Notes: generated by a model from the sequence alone, not told the origin. A DNA stretch of 64,000 nucleotides from Amoebophrya sp. A120 (GCA_905178155.1 CAJINV010000002.1:8513224-8577223), one strand, 5' to 3'. Positions 44,235 to 56,251 are shown, counted from the stretch's first letter. Translations and numbers: made by a program.

Positions 44235-47200
44235 TCATACTGAGCCAACTCCCCCTCGCATCATGTCTCCTGAAGGAGGACTGCCGGCGCTGTTAGGTTG
44301 CGGCACTGGGACCACGTAGTTGTAGCTTTGCTGCCCGTGTGAGGAACGAGAAGAAGCGACCGAGGTTGGTTGCTGATGCTGGATGGAGTGCTGCTGCTGC
44401 TGCATCTGCATCTGCTGGGCGTTTGTGTTGCGGGGAGAATTCAACATCCGGGCTGTATTTTGCTGATGCACTGCAGGAGCCGTAGAGTTGTGGTACATTT
44501 GTTGCATCTGATGGGTGTACTGTTGTTGGCCAAGTTGTTGGCCATGGCCTCCCGAGGACGTCTGAGAAGAAGTCGGATACAGCATCTGCTGTTGCTGAGA
44601 TGATACTCGCGGCTGCTGCTGCTGCTGCTGATGTTGATGACTTCTTGGTGTATTCATGCTGTTCGCAGGAGCTGTCGTGCTGACACCCAAATGGTCCGCC
44701 AGATGCAGTTCCTGCCGGTGGTGCGGCGCGAGGGGCTGTTGGCGAGAGTGATTCACGTTCTGCCTACTTCGCGGAGACGAGCTGGAATTCGAACTTTGTG
44801 GCTGTGCATACATTGGATGCGCCACCGGGATGTTGTTGTGAGAAGATGCAACTGGTGCAAATTGCTGTTGACCTTTCCCGTGAACACCTCCGGCTGCAGA
44901 AGCGGAGCCCATCCCGGAGGTGTAACTGCCGAGCGCCGAGCTTGCGGGTGCCCCCTTGTTGCCCCCGGACCCATTGCTGCCGGTGCTCTGCGGCGCTCCT
45001 CCTGCTGGTGCGCCTTGGTTCTGTCGCATCATGTCGCCGCGAAGTAGTTGCTGCCGGGTGTCCTCCTTCAAGCCTCGCTGGTAGTGATTCTGGTGCGCAG
45101 CGTACTGCACGTTCGCGTACTGTTGCTCCAGGTTGTTGCTGACCTGCTGCTGCTGCTGCTGCTGGGGGGAATACATCATCGGCTCTTGTTGCTGGGGATG
45201 GTGCTGGTGGTGCTGGGGATGGTGCTGGTGGTGTTGGGGATGGTGTGCGACTTGCTGATTTGGACCACGATGTTGTCCGTGATAGGGAACCTGCTGGTGC
45301 TGCCCGTGTTGTTGACCCATAACATGGTGCTGATGTTGTCCGTGGTTGTTTTTACCACCTGGCAGAACTGTCGCGCCGACGCCTCCCTTTGAACCAGGAG
45401 GCGTGCCCGCGACCGCCGGACCGGGGCTGTCCGAGCAGTCTGACCCCGCGTGCGTGCTGACGGGGGACCGGTCGCCTCCTGGGGAGCTGCAAGAGTGGTA
45501 TGCCTGAGGACTGGATGTTGAACTACCGGGCTGTTGTTGTTGTTGTTGACCTGCTCTTTGGTGGTGGTAATTATGCGTCGCGGTGCCTAAAGCTCTATTG
45601 CCCGAGTTTTGATGCGGATGCGGATGGTGCGCCGCCGCGGCAACCACGGGGCTGGTGGTCCCCATGTTGTGGTCACCACGATCATGATTGTGCTTGCTCC
45701 CGCCAACAACATCTCCAGCACTGTAGTCGCCGAAGTCCGCGAACTGTGCCCGCTGCTGCTCCGTCAACTGCCGCACCTGGCTGTTTCGCTCCGACGTGCG
45801 GAGGGTAGAGCTTGTCCCAGAATGCAGCTGCTGCTGGTGGTGCCCAGAGGTACTGTTATGAGTACTGACAATTTCCCCAGCAGCAACGACGCCGCCGACA
45901 GTTCTGTTGTGCATCCCGCTGTTGTTGCTGACCCTCCCGGACGGGCGGCCGCTGCTGCGCGGCTCGCCCGAGCCGAGACCTTGCGAGCCCGAGGAGCCGA
46001 GACCGCCCTCCACGTAGGAGAAGTGGTTGAAATGGATCAGGTCCTCGTTGTCGTCGTCGCACTGCACGTCCGACCGCGTCATGTCCATGGCAATGAACTC
46101 CTTGTCGAAGTTCTTCACGTCTTCCTGGTGCTGCACGTGCGGCACGAAGGGCGCCCGGTACCGCTTGTTGTAGACTTTCTGAAAGTCCAGCCCCTGGAAA
46201 AACGCGTGCCGCTTCACGTCGTCCGCGTCCCGGTCGCCGGCGCCCAACCGCCACTGCTGGTTGGGGTGCAGCAGCTGGCGGAGGAAGTCGCGCGCCGGGG
46301 GCTTGATAAACGTCGGCACCGTCAACCGTGCCCGCCGGATGGCCGCGAACAGCTCGTCGCGGTCCCGCGAGTAGTAGGGGGGGAGGCCCGTCATCATCTC
46401 GTAGCAAAGAGCGCCGAGTGAGTACCAGTCGACAGCTTTGCCATGACCTGTAGTATTAAATATGATAATGGGGACAAGTTGTACGTAAAATCAAACATTT
46501 TTTTGTACGCGGTGCCGGAAGCGGAATGTGAGGCGACGAGAGGTCCCATATGATATTCACACTTCATACTGATTTTTGATCCTGCTACTTGTCTACTACT
46601 ACGATATTCTGTGAAAACGAAAAAAACTGTACCCGATCCGGTCAGAATTTCCGGAGCCAGGTACTCCGGCGTGCCGCACATCGACTTGGCGGAATAGTTG
46701 TCCGTCACCCCCTCCTTGGACAAGCCAAAATCCGTAATCTTCACGTGGCCGTGGCTGTCGAGAAGCACGTTCTCCGGCTTCAGGTCCCGGTAGATCGTAT
46801 TCATCTGGTGCAAGTGCTCCAGCGCAAGCGTGATCTCAGCACCGTAGAACCGAGTCCTGTTTTGAAGGTGAAATGAAAGTGAGTCTTCGGTGATGTAGTC
46901 TGCGGCAAGAAGAAGAAAAATATCAACTAGGTACACTCACTTGCTGCTGCTGGCGCATACAGGTAAATAAAGGAGGCCTGTTGCTCACCAAGGGATACTC
47001 TCCAGCCCAGAGAACAAGACAGTTCTACAACTACTCGCAAAAAAAAATCAAGCATCTATACCGGCTTTCCGAAAACCTGCCGACCTGCTGAAGGTGGAAA
47101 AAGAGCTCTCCCCCAGGGCAGTACTCCAAAACGAAGTACAGCTTCCGGGTGTTTTGGAAAGCGAAGTGCAGGTGCACGATAAAGGGGTGGCAGACTTTGT

Positions 47201-47805
47201 CCAACACTTTCCGCTCGGTCTGGGTGTGGATCACCTGGTTCCGCTTCATAATGTTGTCCTTCCGCAACACCTTCATGGCGAACGTCCGTTGCGGACCAAA
47301 TTTAGCTCGGACGAGCAGGACCTGTGAAGATGGAACAAGTCAAACAATTTTACAAAGGTAAGAATAGCAGGATCTTTTTTGCGGCTCCTTCCTGAAAAAA
47401 TCCCAGCAGCTGTATTGTGCCCGAAGAAGATGAAGAAGAACCCCAAGGGAAGATCATGATATTCATATATTTATTCTCGAAAGCCAAAGCGCCTCTAATA
47501 CTGGTCGGACCATGGCTATCATGGGATCACCTGATTAACAAGATCGTCAGAAAAAAAAAAAATTGAAAACGCAGTAGCACTACTTACAACCAGGACCACG
47601 ACGAGGACAATACCTTTCCATAACTTCCTTTCCCAATGACGGCAAGGGGGTGGTAATCTTCCAGTTTGCACCCGGTTTTTGCTCCCCTGGTCGGGAGTTT
47701 GGAAACTGGGTGGTTTAGCTCGACACCCGGAACCTGGCTCATGCCGACCACGTCCCGCATCTTGGCCTTCGTACTGCGGCCCGACCGATCGCCAGTTTCG
47801 GCCAT
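44235..47805 (-). CDS. AGC-family Ser/Thr protein kinase with a long Gln/His-rich tail
   Basis: It is a kinase of the AKT/S6K/PKA group. Four exons (47805-47614, 47321-47062, 46856-46633, 46447-44235; all GT-AG) give 962 residues. Visible motifs are the glycine loop IGKGSYGKV (around 56-64), FAMKVL with the ATP-binding Lys near 81, EYCPGGELF at the hinge, [12 protein letters not shown] (catalytic loop), KITDFGLS (DFG) and [10 protein letters not shown] (activation loop, with Ser before the MCGT). [16 protein letters not shown] follows. The AGC C-tail ends in the hydrophobic motif FNHFSYVE, of the FxxFSY type, which suggests regulation by phosphorylation at that Ser and in the activation loop. 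No PH or cyclic-nucleotide domain precedes the kinase. The last 530 residues are Gln-, His-, Ser- and Gly-rich and probably disordered. Confidence 0.94.
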
Positions 47806-49461
47806 CTGTGGTGTTGTTTCGTGGTGCGTTTAAGTTTATCTGATTAATTTTGTCCACCGGGATAGTCCTTCTCCTTCCTGAAATCTGTAACGTTTCTCTT
47901 TCACATTCACGGTGGTTAGTGCCCGAGATGAATCTGCAAACTGTAAGGAACAACACGTTCTTCTTCTTGCCAGACTTTGTCTGCGTAGCTGCACAGTGCA
48001 CCTGCGGTAAAAATAGCGATTGCAACAATAAAACAAAGCAATACCGTGTCGGAGATTCGTGTGATCAAAGAATCCCACACGAAGGTAGCCGCCCCGAGAA
48101 CGAAAAGGAAGCCGAAGGTGGTGCCCGTGAGAAGAACAAGTTTCGTGCGTTTGATAAAGATAATCCAAAGGGTAAAAGCTCTACGTTTTTCTTTTCAATC
48201 TAGTGGTCGATAATAAGATAATGTTATTTGCTTCTTTGATGTTCTACCTCAATTTATTAATCCCTGGTGCTGACGGAAAAAACCGATAAAAAAAGGACAG
48301 CTGCTAACTTAATACTGATGGCGTCGTATAACTTTGTTGTCGTTTCTTCTTTCTTGGTCTTTCGTTAAGACGACGAATTGCTTCGTCCCTGTTGGTGTTG
48401 GTTTAGCAAATGGTCAAAATTGTGGAAGACGGTAACCTATGGTGTTTTCCTTTGTGTATGAGTTCTGGTTATATTTGTCGATTTGAGTCGCGACTTTGTG
48501 GATTTTCTTCTGATGCAAGTCGAAATGGACAGATGCAGGATAACTTCAGAGAAAACTACGTTGATTCGAGTTTAATATGTGCACTGAATTAGAATTTAAG
48601 GGATCTCGCTAGAAATTAATTCGGCCGAGTGCAGGAACTGGATAATTCATAGTTTCTGTCGTAGATTCGCAGAGAAAAAAACTCGTACTCTGGTCTGCAT
48701 CTGCAAGGTGCACTGTAGATTGTTCATGCTCATGTTGACACACCGACTACTTTTCAACATCTCTCCTCTTCTATCTGTCGCCTTTCATTCATTTTATAAT
48801 GATCGAGGATCTCGATGGTGCTGAAACAATTTAGGATCAAACTCAACAGAACATTTGTGATTTGGATGCACTGGTCGCACCGCAGGTAGCGCACCATGTA
48901 ACCGAGAGATGATGTACTTGTTCCTCACATACACAGAAATGCTGATGTATCTGTCACTGTAGTTTCATCAACATTTTTGCAGAGCTGTCCACAATTCTCA
49001 TAGAGATGGATGCTTTGAAACCGACATCGACATTAATCTGCCGCGGAACTCATCTACGTCTCTCCATCTAGCCATATTTTGATTTCTTCGAGAAAAAGAA
49101 TGGAATGCGAGTGATAGTGATGAAGATGACGAGAAAAAAAATATGACATCAGAGGGGGCCACCCTCTGTCGTATTTTGCAGCTTGGTGCGCATGATGGAA
49201 ATGATGTTGATCACCGGAGCTTCACAACTTGACTCAATAGTAGTACAATTTCTATTGTTCTATTTCATTGCTGAAAGCGATAAAGTTAATACCTTACGGT
49301 TGCGCCGAAACGGAGTCCCCACATCGTTCGGCTTCGGGCTTGAAGGAAACTTTTGCAATAACAAAATGAAAGGCCGGGTGTAGTGTGATGTACTTGTTTG
49401 CCAACAACGAGAATGAATACATAGGCTGATGGAGCTGTACCAATTTCACGCCTAAGAAGAT
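47806..49461. other. Intergenic region, no gene recognised
   Basis: This holds short ORFs only. A hairpin-forming sequence (CAGAGGG-GGCCA-CCCTCTG) lies near 49150. The exact 5' end of the kinase transcript is not visible. Confidence 0.5.
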
Positions 49462-50679
49462 CTACGAAATACCCGCTCGACTGTTGTACCACTGCGCAGC
49501 CAGGTAAACCCCGGCAACATAGGCTAGCAAACACGCAAGTCGAAGACCCAGAAAAGTCGCACTCCCCGGGACGGAACGAAGATGCGCCTGCGTACCGCTG
49601 GGCCTCCAACTCTCGACGCTGCCAGCGAGTACACACCAGAAGCGCGGAAACCCCATGAAATTGCAGAATGCGTGCACGAGGATTATCCCTAGAACGGAAA
49701 ACCCTGATTGCGAGTAGAGGAAAGTCTCCAGTATACCAAACACCGTCGTGTAAAACAACTGAAAGAGCAAGGGCAGAAGCATGTCTTTATTCTTGTAGTG
49801 GTGGTGGATGTGCGACAAACCGAAGAGCATCGGCGAGAGGTAATGAATAACCCAGTCTGGAAAGCCGGCAACAGAGTGTACTTGAGGGTTCTGCTCCTGG
49901 CCTTGAGGCAATATCGTGCCATCGGCTGTAGAAGTACCTCCCGAGTTCTTGCTGTCAAAAGGTGATGGCCCACGTTGTTCATCTGTCAATGCCCTCCAAG
50001 AGCCGGCGTTCCTCAGAATTCCGCAAACGCAGACTCGGTACACAAGCTCCTCATATACCGGTGCCGCAACTAGGTCCCGTAAGTGCTGCAGATCGCAGTA
50101 CTTTTCTCTGAATCTGCGAAAGATCATGTTGGCGTTTGGGCCGAAAGCTGTTTTCCAAACAGACCTCAAAAATATACCCCGTCCCGCTTCGTGGTTGGAG
50201 TCTTGGTAGTAACACCGGCAGGCGAAGTGTTCCACTATCGGGCCCAGGAAGAGCAAGACAATGAAGCCTAGACAGAAAAACATCCCCTCGAGTTCTTTCG
50301 TCACTGCGTCGCTGAACATTAGGGAACTTGATACCCCTGTAGAAGTTGCATCCCCACAGCATAGGGCTCGGTGCAGACGCAGAACGCACAGACTGAACAG
50401 AGTCCATGCTCCCCCCGCGCCGAGTCGTCGCTTGATAATGTCGGGATGGTTACGGTCTTTAGTTTGCAAGGTTTCCGATTCGGCAGAATAGCGGACCACA
50501 GCGTAGAGACTGGCGACAAAGCCGAACCCAACAAAAGTGGCGAGCGCCCCGGAGAGTGCCAGAGTGGTGGTGTAGCGGGTAATAGAAAGCTGATGCTCCT
50601 GGATTAACTCGCGCGGCGCAGTCGACATTCTTCTGATGCTGGCGAAGCTGTGCGACGGCGAACAGATAGAGACTAGCAA
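49462..50679 (-). CDS. RCE1: CAAX prenyl protease 2 (RCE1 type)
   Basis: It is an ER membrane endopeptidase that removes the last three residues (AAX) from prenylated proteins such as Ras and Rho GTPases. The single exon encodes 405 residues; Met18 (MSTAPRELIQE) is an alternative start. Several membrane helices are visible (SGALATFVGFGFVASLYAVV, MFFCLGFIVLLFLGPIV). The CPBP/ABI catalytic motifs are present. AAPVYEELVYR has Glu210-Glu211 and Arg215. MLFGLSHIHHHY has His290. ILVHAFCNFMGFPRF has His336 and Asn340. FQLFYTTVFGILETFLY matches the helix that precedes the last motif in RCE1. The Ser/Gln-rich loop at about 238-270 is an insertion relative to usual lengths of about 300-330 residues. 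Confidence 0.93.
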   Translation of the reverse strand: MLVSICSPSHSFASIRRMSTAPRELIQEHQLSITRYTTTLALSGALATFVGFGFVASLYAVVRYSAESETLQTKDRNHPDIIKRRLGAGGAWTLFSLCVLRLHRALCCGDATSTGVSSSLMFSDAVTKELEGMFFCLGFIVLLFLGPIVEHFACRCYYQDSNHEAGRGIFLRSVWKTAFGPNANMIFRRFREKYCDLQHLRDLVAAPVYEELVYRVCVCGILRNAGSWRALTDEQRGPSPFDSKNSGGTSTADGTILPQGQEQNPQVHSVAGFPDWVIHYLSPMLFGLSHIHHHYKNKDMLLPLLFQLFYTTVFGILETFLYSQSGFSVLGIILVHAFCNFMGFPRFWCVLAGSVESWRPSGTQAHLRSVPGSATFLGLRLACLLAYVAGVYLAAQWYNSRAGIS

Positions 50680-51310
50680 CAGGCACGGGACAAAAAGTTA
50701 AAACAAGACTTCGAAATCTATAAGTGACAACGCTACTTCTAATGAAAGAAAGCGATGAACTCGTGCCTCATCCTTGTCTCAGCATATATCCTTGCGCCGC
50801 CTTCTAAACCTAATCCTGAAAAGTATATGTGTCGATCTCCAACATTGCGCCTCTACTACACAGCATGTGACATTGACGACCGAGACGCTTCTCGTGGTCA
50901 ACGTCATCAAATATCAAGCTGATACCAAAACCATAGTACAGCACAGACCACCGCCGCGGAAGGCGAGACAGAACGAGAACCATTCCGCATCGAACAAAAA
51001 AACCTACATTCAGTGCGTGGACGCACCTTGAGGCGTCGACATCGAATTTTTTTTGCGCGTTTCTGTTGGTAGGAAGTCAAATTCGTGAAAGCAAAGTAGT
51101 GTATGAGCTCTGTAATTCTAAGCCGAAATCCAAATGCTATGGAAATCTAAGCGCACAACCCAATGTCACTTCGTGTCGCTGGTGACCAAGCCGGTTCTAT
51201 TTCAGGAAAAGTGCTGGCACTGAAAGTCATAAATTGCTTCAACTATCACAACTTTCAACACATGCTTCTTCCTGATAATTTCCAGCTGCAACTCGGTAAC
51301 CATCACGTTC
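50680..51310. other. Intergenic region, no gene recognised
   Basis: This is the interval between the RCE1 start and the UTP4-like stop. Short ORFs only. Confidence 0.5.
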
Positions 51311-54300
51311 TCACTTTCGTCCGTACTGCTCTCTTGCCGTGGCCGCCGCCGCTGCCGTTGCGCGGCTCAGTGTCTTCTTCATTACTCCGTCTGGCACCTG
51401 CACCGCGATCCAGGCTCCGTTTGCGGTCACGGCTCCAAAATGCAGTACGTGCTGGAGGTGGTTGCTTGCCGGGATGTTTTTCAGAACTATTCTCGACGAA
51501 GGAGCTGCAACCGCCTCCTTGTTCTGCTGCTGCAGTTTCTTCCACTTTTTGCTCAACAACAGTTTTTTTCTCTTCTTCGCCGGAAGCTGATTTATCGTGT
51601 GATCTTCGGGTTCCTCTTGTTCCGAAGCCGGCGCTTGCCCTTCGTCTTGCTCAGTTAAAACCATCATGTTTCCGCTGGAAGACCAACAAACCAGCTTATC
51701 CTGTGGCTTTTCACAACTCTTCTTGTTCCCTTGAGTGTCGTGCTCTTGTTCTCGGTCGCCATCACCTGCGGGTGGTTCTGAAACAACCTCCGCCCCTGCC
51801 GCTCCCTGTCGTCGTGCTCTATCCGCAGCTACTGCACCTGCTGCATGTGCAGATACTCCACCAGCTGCTTTGTGCTGCAAGATTCCGGAATACTTGCAGA
51901 TTCTGCTTGCCACGGCCAGCGTTTCCTCGATCTGCTCCTTGGTGGACAAGACGTTGTCGCACTTACTCTCGATCTGCATCAGATCCAGGTCGAACTTCAC
52001 AAATTGGTTGGAAGAGTAGAGACAAGAGACCGTATTTTTCGTCTCGTCGAAGACGCAATCCACCACGCTGCCCTCCATGCGCGGAACCCGGACGTGGGCG
52101 GAGCGCGTGTCCAGGTTGTATCTGTTGTATATTAGGGTGGTTCTCGCAGTTCATTTTTGATTCGGATGCGCTCAGACACTGTCTGTCATTCTTTTGGGCG
52201 ATGAGCTTGAAAATATATACACCTCCGAGCACTGCATCTTCGCATGCCGATCATTTTAATGCCGAAACCACGACCAATGCACTTGATCTTGAGCTATCGT
52301 TAGTGGAAATAAATAATAAAAACAAAAATGGAAACAGCTAAAAATACATTGTCAGCTGTTGCGACCCGTCCACCACGGCGAGCCATTCCCTGCAGGAGCG
52401 AAGCAGGGAGATTTTCGACTTCCCATTCAAGCCCCCAGTCGTGCTACTCCCCGACGGCAGTTGCCAGCGACCGACGTCGTCGCGAGTGCATTTTGCGGTC
52501 GTTTCCAAATCCAAGATCTCGAGCTTGTTCCCTCTTTTTGCGCAAACTAGATAGCGGTCGTTTGGTCCGGCAAAGCTGACCGCCGTGGAAGGAGAGTTCT
52601 CGGCGGTGAAGTGCTTCGTCAGCTTCAACTCGGCTTGGTCGACGTGAAACACGACCGTCCTCGTTGTATTTGACAAAGCGATCCACTCGCCAGACTTGGA
52701 CACCGCAGAGCAAATCAGATGACGGGTTTTGAAGTCCTGGTGTGTTGATAGAATGGCGCTTATTCATCGGGTATGATTATTTACTTATAGTTATATTTTC
52801 ATCTTCGCAGCGCCAAAACTACAACCATTTCACAAGAGAAAAACACCGTGCAGTAAAGAAGTTCATACAGTTCTTTAAGACTACGGCTCATTGGTGTATT
52901 TCTATTTTTCAAACATCATAAAGCACCTCCCTTACCTCAAGCTTGATTTCGAAGAGCTTTCTGGGTACAATTTCTGGTTGGTCCGGACAAGACTTGCACA
53001 ATGCCGTGGCTGCCTTGCTGCTTCCGCTCCTCTTGTTCGATTTCTGCGCAGTAGTTGTTCCCGCTGCAAGTAGAACACCCGCTTGTTCCGCTACAGCGCT
53101 AACCTTCTCTTCGCACTCCTTTTCTTCAAAGTCCAGATACCACACGTGGGCGACGTTGACATCCGCACAGAGCAACAAACTGCCCGAGGATTGCGAGTGC
53201 TGGTCCCCGGCTCCTGCCGAGCTGGCCGCATTTTTACCCCGGCTCGAGGAGGAGCTGGCGGAAGCCGTTGCGCTTGCGCTGGAAGAAGAAGACACACTGG
53301 TCGCTATCCTGTTTCTCGTCCAGTACTGGCCGTCGTAGGGCCCGGCCACGCGCCGCGTCGGGTTCATGTAGAATTGGAGTTGCTGCGGGTTTGCGTTGAT
53401 GTCGGTAGTGGAATTATTTCCTCCCGGATTGGATTCGTTGATCATCTGCACGCCTGTGTTCAGCTGGGTCTGGTACAGACTTCCGTTCCCGCCACCGTAA
53501 ACCAAGCTGTTGCTCTTCCCGATGAAGACCATCGAATTCAACCCGTGCCGGCAGTCCGGCGGGAAGTAGGCTGTCCCGACGATGTACTTCAGCAGATTCG
53601 TCTTCAAGCACTCCTCGGGGTCTTGCAACACGTAGGATTGCACCTTGTTGTCCAGACCGGCCGAAAAAACGGTCTTCTGGATGTGCGATGCGGTGGTGGT
53701 GCTACAACTTCCGCGGAAATTCGTATTCAGAGCCACCGCAGAAACCTCGGAATCGTGTTTCTTGAACTGCTGAATCAAAACACACTGCTTCGCGTCGTAG
53801 AAGGACACTTGGCCGAGAGAATCGCCACAAGCGAAAGTGGTATCGTCGATTCGGCACATACAGCTAATGATGGCGAGACCTGTTTGGTTTGATTTTGTTT
53901 GTAGTGACATGATGTTGGACAACAAGAAATCTGAACACGCAATCACAGTGTAAATTGATGCTCCCGCATCATTCAATATGCTAACGAAAAAAAAAGAGCG
54001 CAAAGCAACAACTTACCTTGGGTTTTTTTCCTTTTCGCGGATTCGTCCGGTAGGTTGACTCGCATCACGCCGGCGGACACAAATCTCCCCGTGGCGGAAT
54101 CTTTTGTCCATTTCGACACTTTGCCGACTGTGTCTCCAACTAACACCACACTTCCGTTTTGCAAAACGCAATGGCTGCTGGCGTGGTATCCTATGTAAAA
54201 ACGTACCCACACCAGAGTCAGGATGGGGAATCTGCTAGACAAATCAGCCAGCTTTGGTTGTTTGGCATGACAAGTTTGTCCGCGTAGTGTAGTGCTGTTT

Positions 54301-56251
54301 GAGCTAGTTTAGCAGCATTACAGATCTAGTATCTCGTGCTGATTGGAGCATGGCAAATTTCAAAACGGCATTAGAAAATGCTTCTCATGGGGCTCCGCAT
54401 GAGAAACATTTTAAGCATGCAGAGCTGCATGACAACTATGGTGTGGGTACGTTTTTACTCAGGATACGTGGGGCGCTTTCTTCTTGGTTTTCACTTGACT
54501 GTTCAGCGACTGGGAAATATTGTAAGGAAAAATCCCCCCTCCCCATATCGAAAACGAAATTTCTGATGCTGTATTTGAGGTCACAAATCGACTTGTAATG
54601 CTAGAAGGCCAAGAGCCGCAGTCGTGGCCTCGTTTGCAGGCAATTTGTCTTGCTGTTTCCCGCTCTCAGCTGCCTCCTATCATGCTGAAGATGCAAGGCT
54701 TGACCACGGCGCCCAGCACTACAGTCCGCATCTTTTCCCGTGTAGCATGACAAAACTGATTTGTGACAACAAATCTGCATCACAGATTTCCGTTTTGATA
54801 TGGGGAGGGGGAATTTTTCCTTTTGATAGGAAAGCGAAAAGTCGTTCTGCTGCTCGTCGCGACGGAAAACCTGTTCATTTTTGATGAAGAAGTGTTTCGA
54901 TCATTGATTATTCTAGGCCCCATAATTTCAACTGTTTTTCTAAAACGATAACGAGGTCAAACACATCAAAAAGGTGTAAGTATGTTGTGCAGCTATTGTG
55001 TGATCATATCCACGACCATCTAGACCATCATACCTTCAAGCAGCCGTCGTCGCAGGTCAAGAGCAGAAAGTCCTGCGCTGCCACGTACGACATGCTCCAG
55101 ACGGCCCCACCAAAACTGTCGGAGGAAAACACAATCTCGCCGGAATCTACATCATAGCAGTGAAACTTGGCGTGATTTCCTGCGACAAACAGGTAGTAGT
55201 CGTTCGGCTTCATCTGCGAGATTTCTTGCGAAGAAGTGGTCGCTGCAGAGGACGTCGTTGACTCCTTTCCGGTACTAACTGTGGCCTTTTTCGATGTTGA
55301 AACTTCGTCGCCCTTTCTTGACAGCGCTTTATTCATTTTGTCAGTGTTTTTACTGGTCTTCTTCTCGGGTTCGTCGTCACTGGACTCGTCGGACGACGAG
55401 TTTGAGTCGTTGTCCGCGCGACCGTTACTGCTTGTACTTGCAACGACACTTGGAACCTTGGGCACCCAGGCAAAGCAGCGCGCCTGGTCCTTAATCGACG
55501 GCAGATAGAGGACCGTTCGGACAAACTGGAACTCATCACGGATTTCCACGACCCCATTCGCCCTCCCGACGGCAGTCAAAGTCCCCTCTGGATGCAGCTC
55601 AATCCCTTCCACGGAAAGCGGCTTGGGCTCCCACACTCGGCAGGCGATAATGGGTTTTCTTCTAGCTGCGGTCATCGTTGGGGTCAGTTCAGCCTGGGTC
55701 GTGGCCGCGGGGGCATCTTCTGCAACAGAAACGGTTTTCGACGATTGCACAGCCACTGTATTAACCACCTTCTTCGGGGATGAACTGACGGACTTCCGCC
55801 GCTTCAGAGTTGCAGCGGCAGCAGCCGCTGACTCGACCCCCGCTTCGTGCGTTTGGTCCTCTGTAAAGGAAGTCTTTTCCGCCAGTGCCCTTTCCGATTT
55901 TGGTGTGCAACTGCTATCGTCCTCACCATCGTCGAAGATGTCGTCGACTACCAACTCCTCTGCAGGAAGAACTTCATCATCGTCTTCTACATTCTCCTCT
56001 ACTTCTTCTACGTCGTCCGACGAGGCAATGGTAGCCTTGTCCTCTTGCAGATCGAGCTCTTCCCCTGTTTGGCTGTCCTTCTCCGAGACGACATCGTTGC
56101 TCTGGCTCTTTCCGGATGGGGATGGAGAGGATTCTTCCGAACTCTGCGTCTTCCCCGATGGCGAAGAAGCGGAACTGGAATTGCGCTTGCTGCTCGAGGA
56201 GGCCTTGCTGCCCTTCTTCTTGATAATTTTTGGCATCATCTTCTCATTCAT
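51311..56251 (-). CDS. UTP4: WD40 ribosome-biogenesis protein, UTP4/cirhin-like
   Basis: UTP4 belongs to the t-UTP part of the small-subunit processome and acts in nucleolar pre-rRNA transcription and processing. Seven exons (56251-55034, 54870-54829, 54512-54467, 54181-54017, 53879-52936, 52736-52348, 52121-51311) give 1204 residues and close the frame. After an acidic, Ser-rich N-terminus of about 210 residues come WD-like blades: VEGIELHPEGTLTAVGRANG, AVWSMSYVAAQDFLLLTCDD, CVLQNGSVVLVGDTVGKVSK, CRIDDTTFACGDSLGQVSFY, ICSAVSKSGEWIALSNTTRT. The order matches UTP4, including the FGGAVWSM block and the SAGKVxxW-like strand. The C-terminus has a basic KKRKKLLLSKKWKK segment. Four introns are GT-AG. 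Two are TIR elements flanking the 46-nt third exon. Low-complexity insertions make it about twice the human length. Confidence 0.82.
54187..54466. mobile_element. TIR element acting as a UTP4 intron (third), TSD CGTGG
   Basis: The element is 280 bp. Its ends start TATCCTATGTAAAAACGTAC and TATCCTGAGTAAAAACGTAC; the match continues through CCCACACCA. CGTGG flanks it at 54182-54186 and 54467-54471. GCATGACAAG (54267) and GCATGACAAC (54427) lie inside. Excision joins KKKAPH to ASSHCVLQNG. Confidence 0.94.
54518..54828. mobile_element. TIR element acting as a UTP4 intron (second), TSD GGAAA
   Basis: The element is 311 bp with arms of about 50 bp, the longest among the intronic copies. The ends start TATTGTAAGGAAAAATCCCC and TATCAAAAGGAAAAATTCCC and share CCTCCCCATATC. 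GGAAA flanks it at 54513-54517 and 54829-54833. GCATGACAAA lies at 54745. Excision joins NDFSLS to QSLNSQVK. Confidence 0.94.

Noticed and set aside
51163-52341. 392-codon plus-strand ORF
   Set aside because: It is antisense to the last UTP4 exon, whose WD40-type sequence is coherent. The plus-strand translation is Leu/Pro/Ser-rich with no domain.
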